Positions 35,798 through 36,248 of a stretch of DNA of 36,248 bases are shown here, piece by piece. The translations under genes were made by a program, and so were the position numbers. Location of the stretch: the NCBI GenBank assembly GCA_027005735.1, contig JALTLF010000214.1, forward strand, positions 1-36,248. Direction: 5' to 3'. This DNA comes from Chromatiales bacterium. GTDB lineage: Bacteria; Pseudomonadota; Gammaproteobacteria; CAMYNG01. The notes under the pieces are model-generated. The model ran no database searches. It saw nothing but the letters and a program-made list of their open reading frames with translations, and was not told where the DNA came from. The stretch's first letter is position 1; every line of letters starts with the position of its first letter.

Positions 35798-36248
35798 CTA
35801 CTGCACGCTGGCGGCCAGCTTCTTCAACGGCAGGCCGGCGACAAATTTCATCAGCTCCGCCTTTTCCGGTGCCGGCTGGAAGCTGACTTGAATGAGCATG
35901 GTGGGAGAGAGAATGACGATGAGTGCAGTCTGCTTGCCCGGGCGATCCAGCTGGTAGATGGCCTTGAACCCATTTAGCATGGTGGGCTGGTGGATCTCCT
36001 CCGGGGTCTCCACCTGCATGTCGCGGACCATCTCGAAGGGCATGATCAGGGATCGGCTACTGTCATAGATCAACATGATCTCCGCCGTGCGGTCACCATC
36101 GCGGTAGCGCACCGTCAGGGAGGAATTTTCTATGTCGTTCATGGTGACATTGGCGCCATCGGGATCACCGCTGCGTGGCATGCCCATGGCCGACTCCGGT
36201 AGCAATGACAACCACTGTTTGTAATCCGCGGCCTGGCACAGGGAGGTC
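35798..36248 (-). CDS. Conserved hypothetical protein (partial, N-terminus beyond right edge)
   Basis: The listed ORF begins at a TTG codon (36211) but the frame stays open to the window end (TSLCQAADYKQWLSLLPESAMGMPRSGDPDG...), so the real start is probably outside the window. Confidence 0.7.
   Translation of the reverse strand, partial: TSLCQAADYKQWLSLLPESAMGMPRSGDPDGANVTMNDIENSSLTVRYRDGDRTAEIMLIYDSSRSLIMPFEMVRDMQVETPEEIHQPTMLNGFKAIYQLDRPGKQTALIVILSPTMLIQVSFQPAPEKAELMKFVAGLPLKKLAASVQ

Noticed and set aside
1-36248. Mobile element, prophage or CRISPR in this window
   Set aside because: No transposase, integrase, terminal repeats, tRNA junction or regularly spaced repeats were found; the mer cluster here carries no visible transposon genes or ends.

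Overview
GC-rich window of about 36 kb with the gene style of a gammaproteobacterial chromosome (my inference from protein families; taxonomy not tested). It is densely coding. I saw no rRNA or tRNA gene, CRISPR array, integrase, transposase or clear prophage. Left to right: a NarL-type response regulator (cut by the left edge) with its histidine kinase; a small membrane protein; a merR-merT-merP cluster without merA; an EptA/MCR-like phosphoethanolamine transferase; an XRE regulator plus SulP transporter and an APC permease; a complete MoxR/Bat (aerotolerance-type) operon; a hybrid kinase with a degenerate receiver; endonuclease V divergent from a diheme cytochrome c-DUF302 fusion plus a second DUF302 gene; hemN with an FNR box; an FNR regulator; a host-attachment-family gene with a perfect FNR box; a GIY-YIG protein; a P-type cation ATPase; a minus-strand run (Cache protein, YcgN, DUF3301, hydrolase, receiver-like protein); RapA; a CPA2 antiporter; an FMN reductase; a spermidine-synthase-like protein; and a partial CDS at the right edge. 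The best candidate for something under-described is the cytochrome c-DUF302 / DUF302 gene pair next to an anaerobic (FNR/hemN) neighbourhood. Secondary candidates are the merA-less mer cluster with a possible merB remnant and the pseudo-receiver kinase. All calls come from reading translations and motifs by eye; no database search was run.
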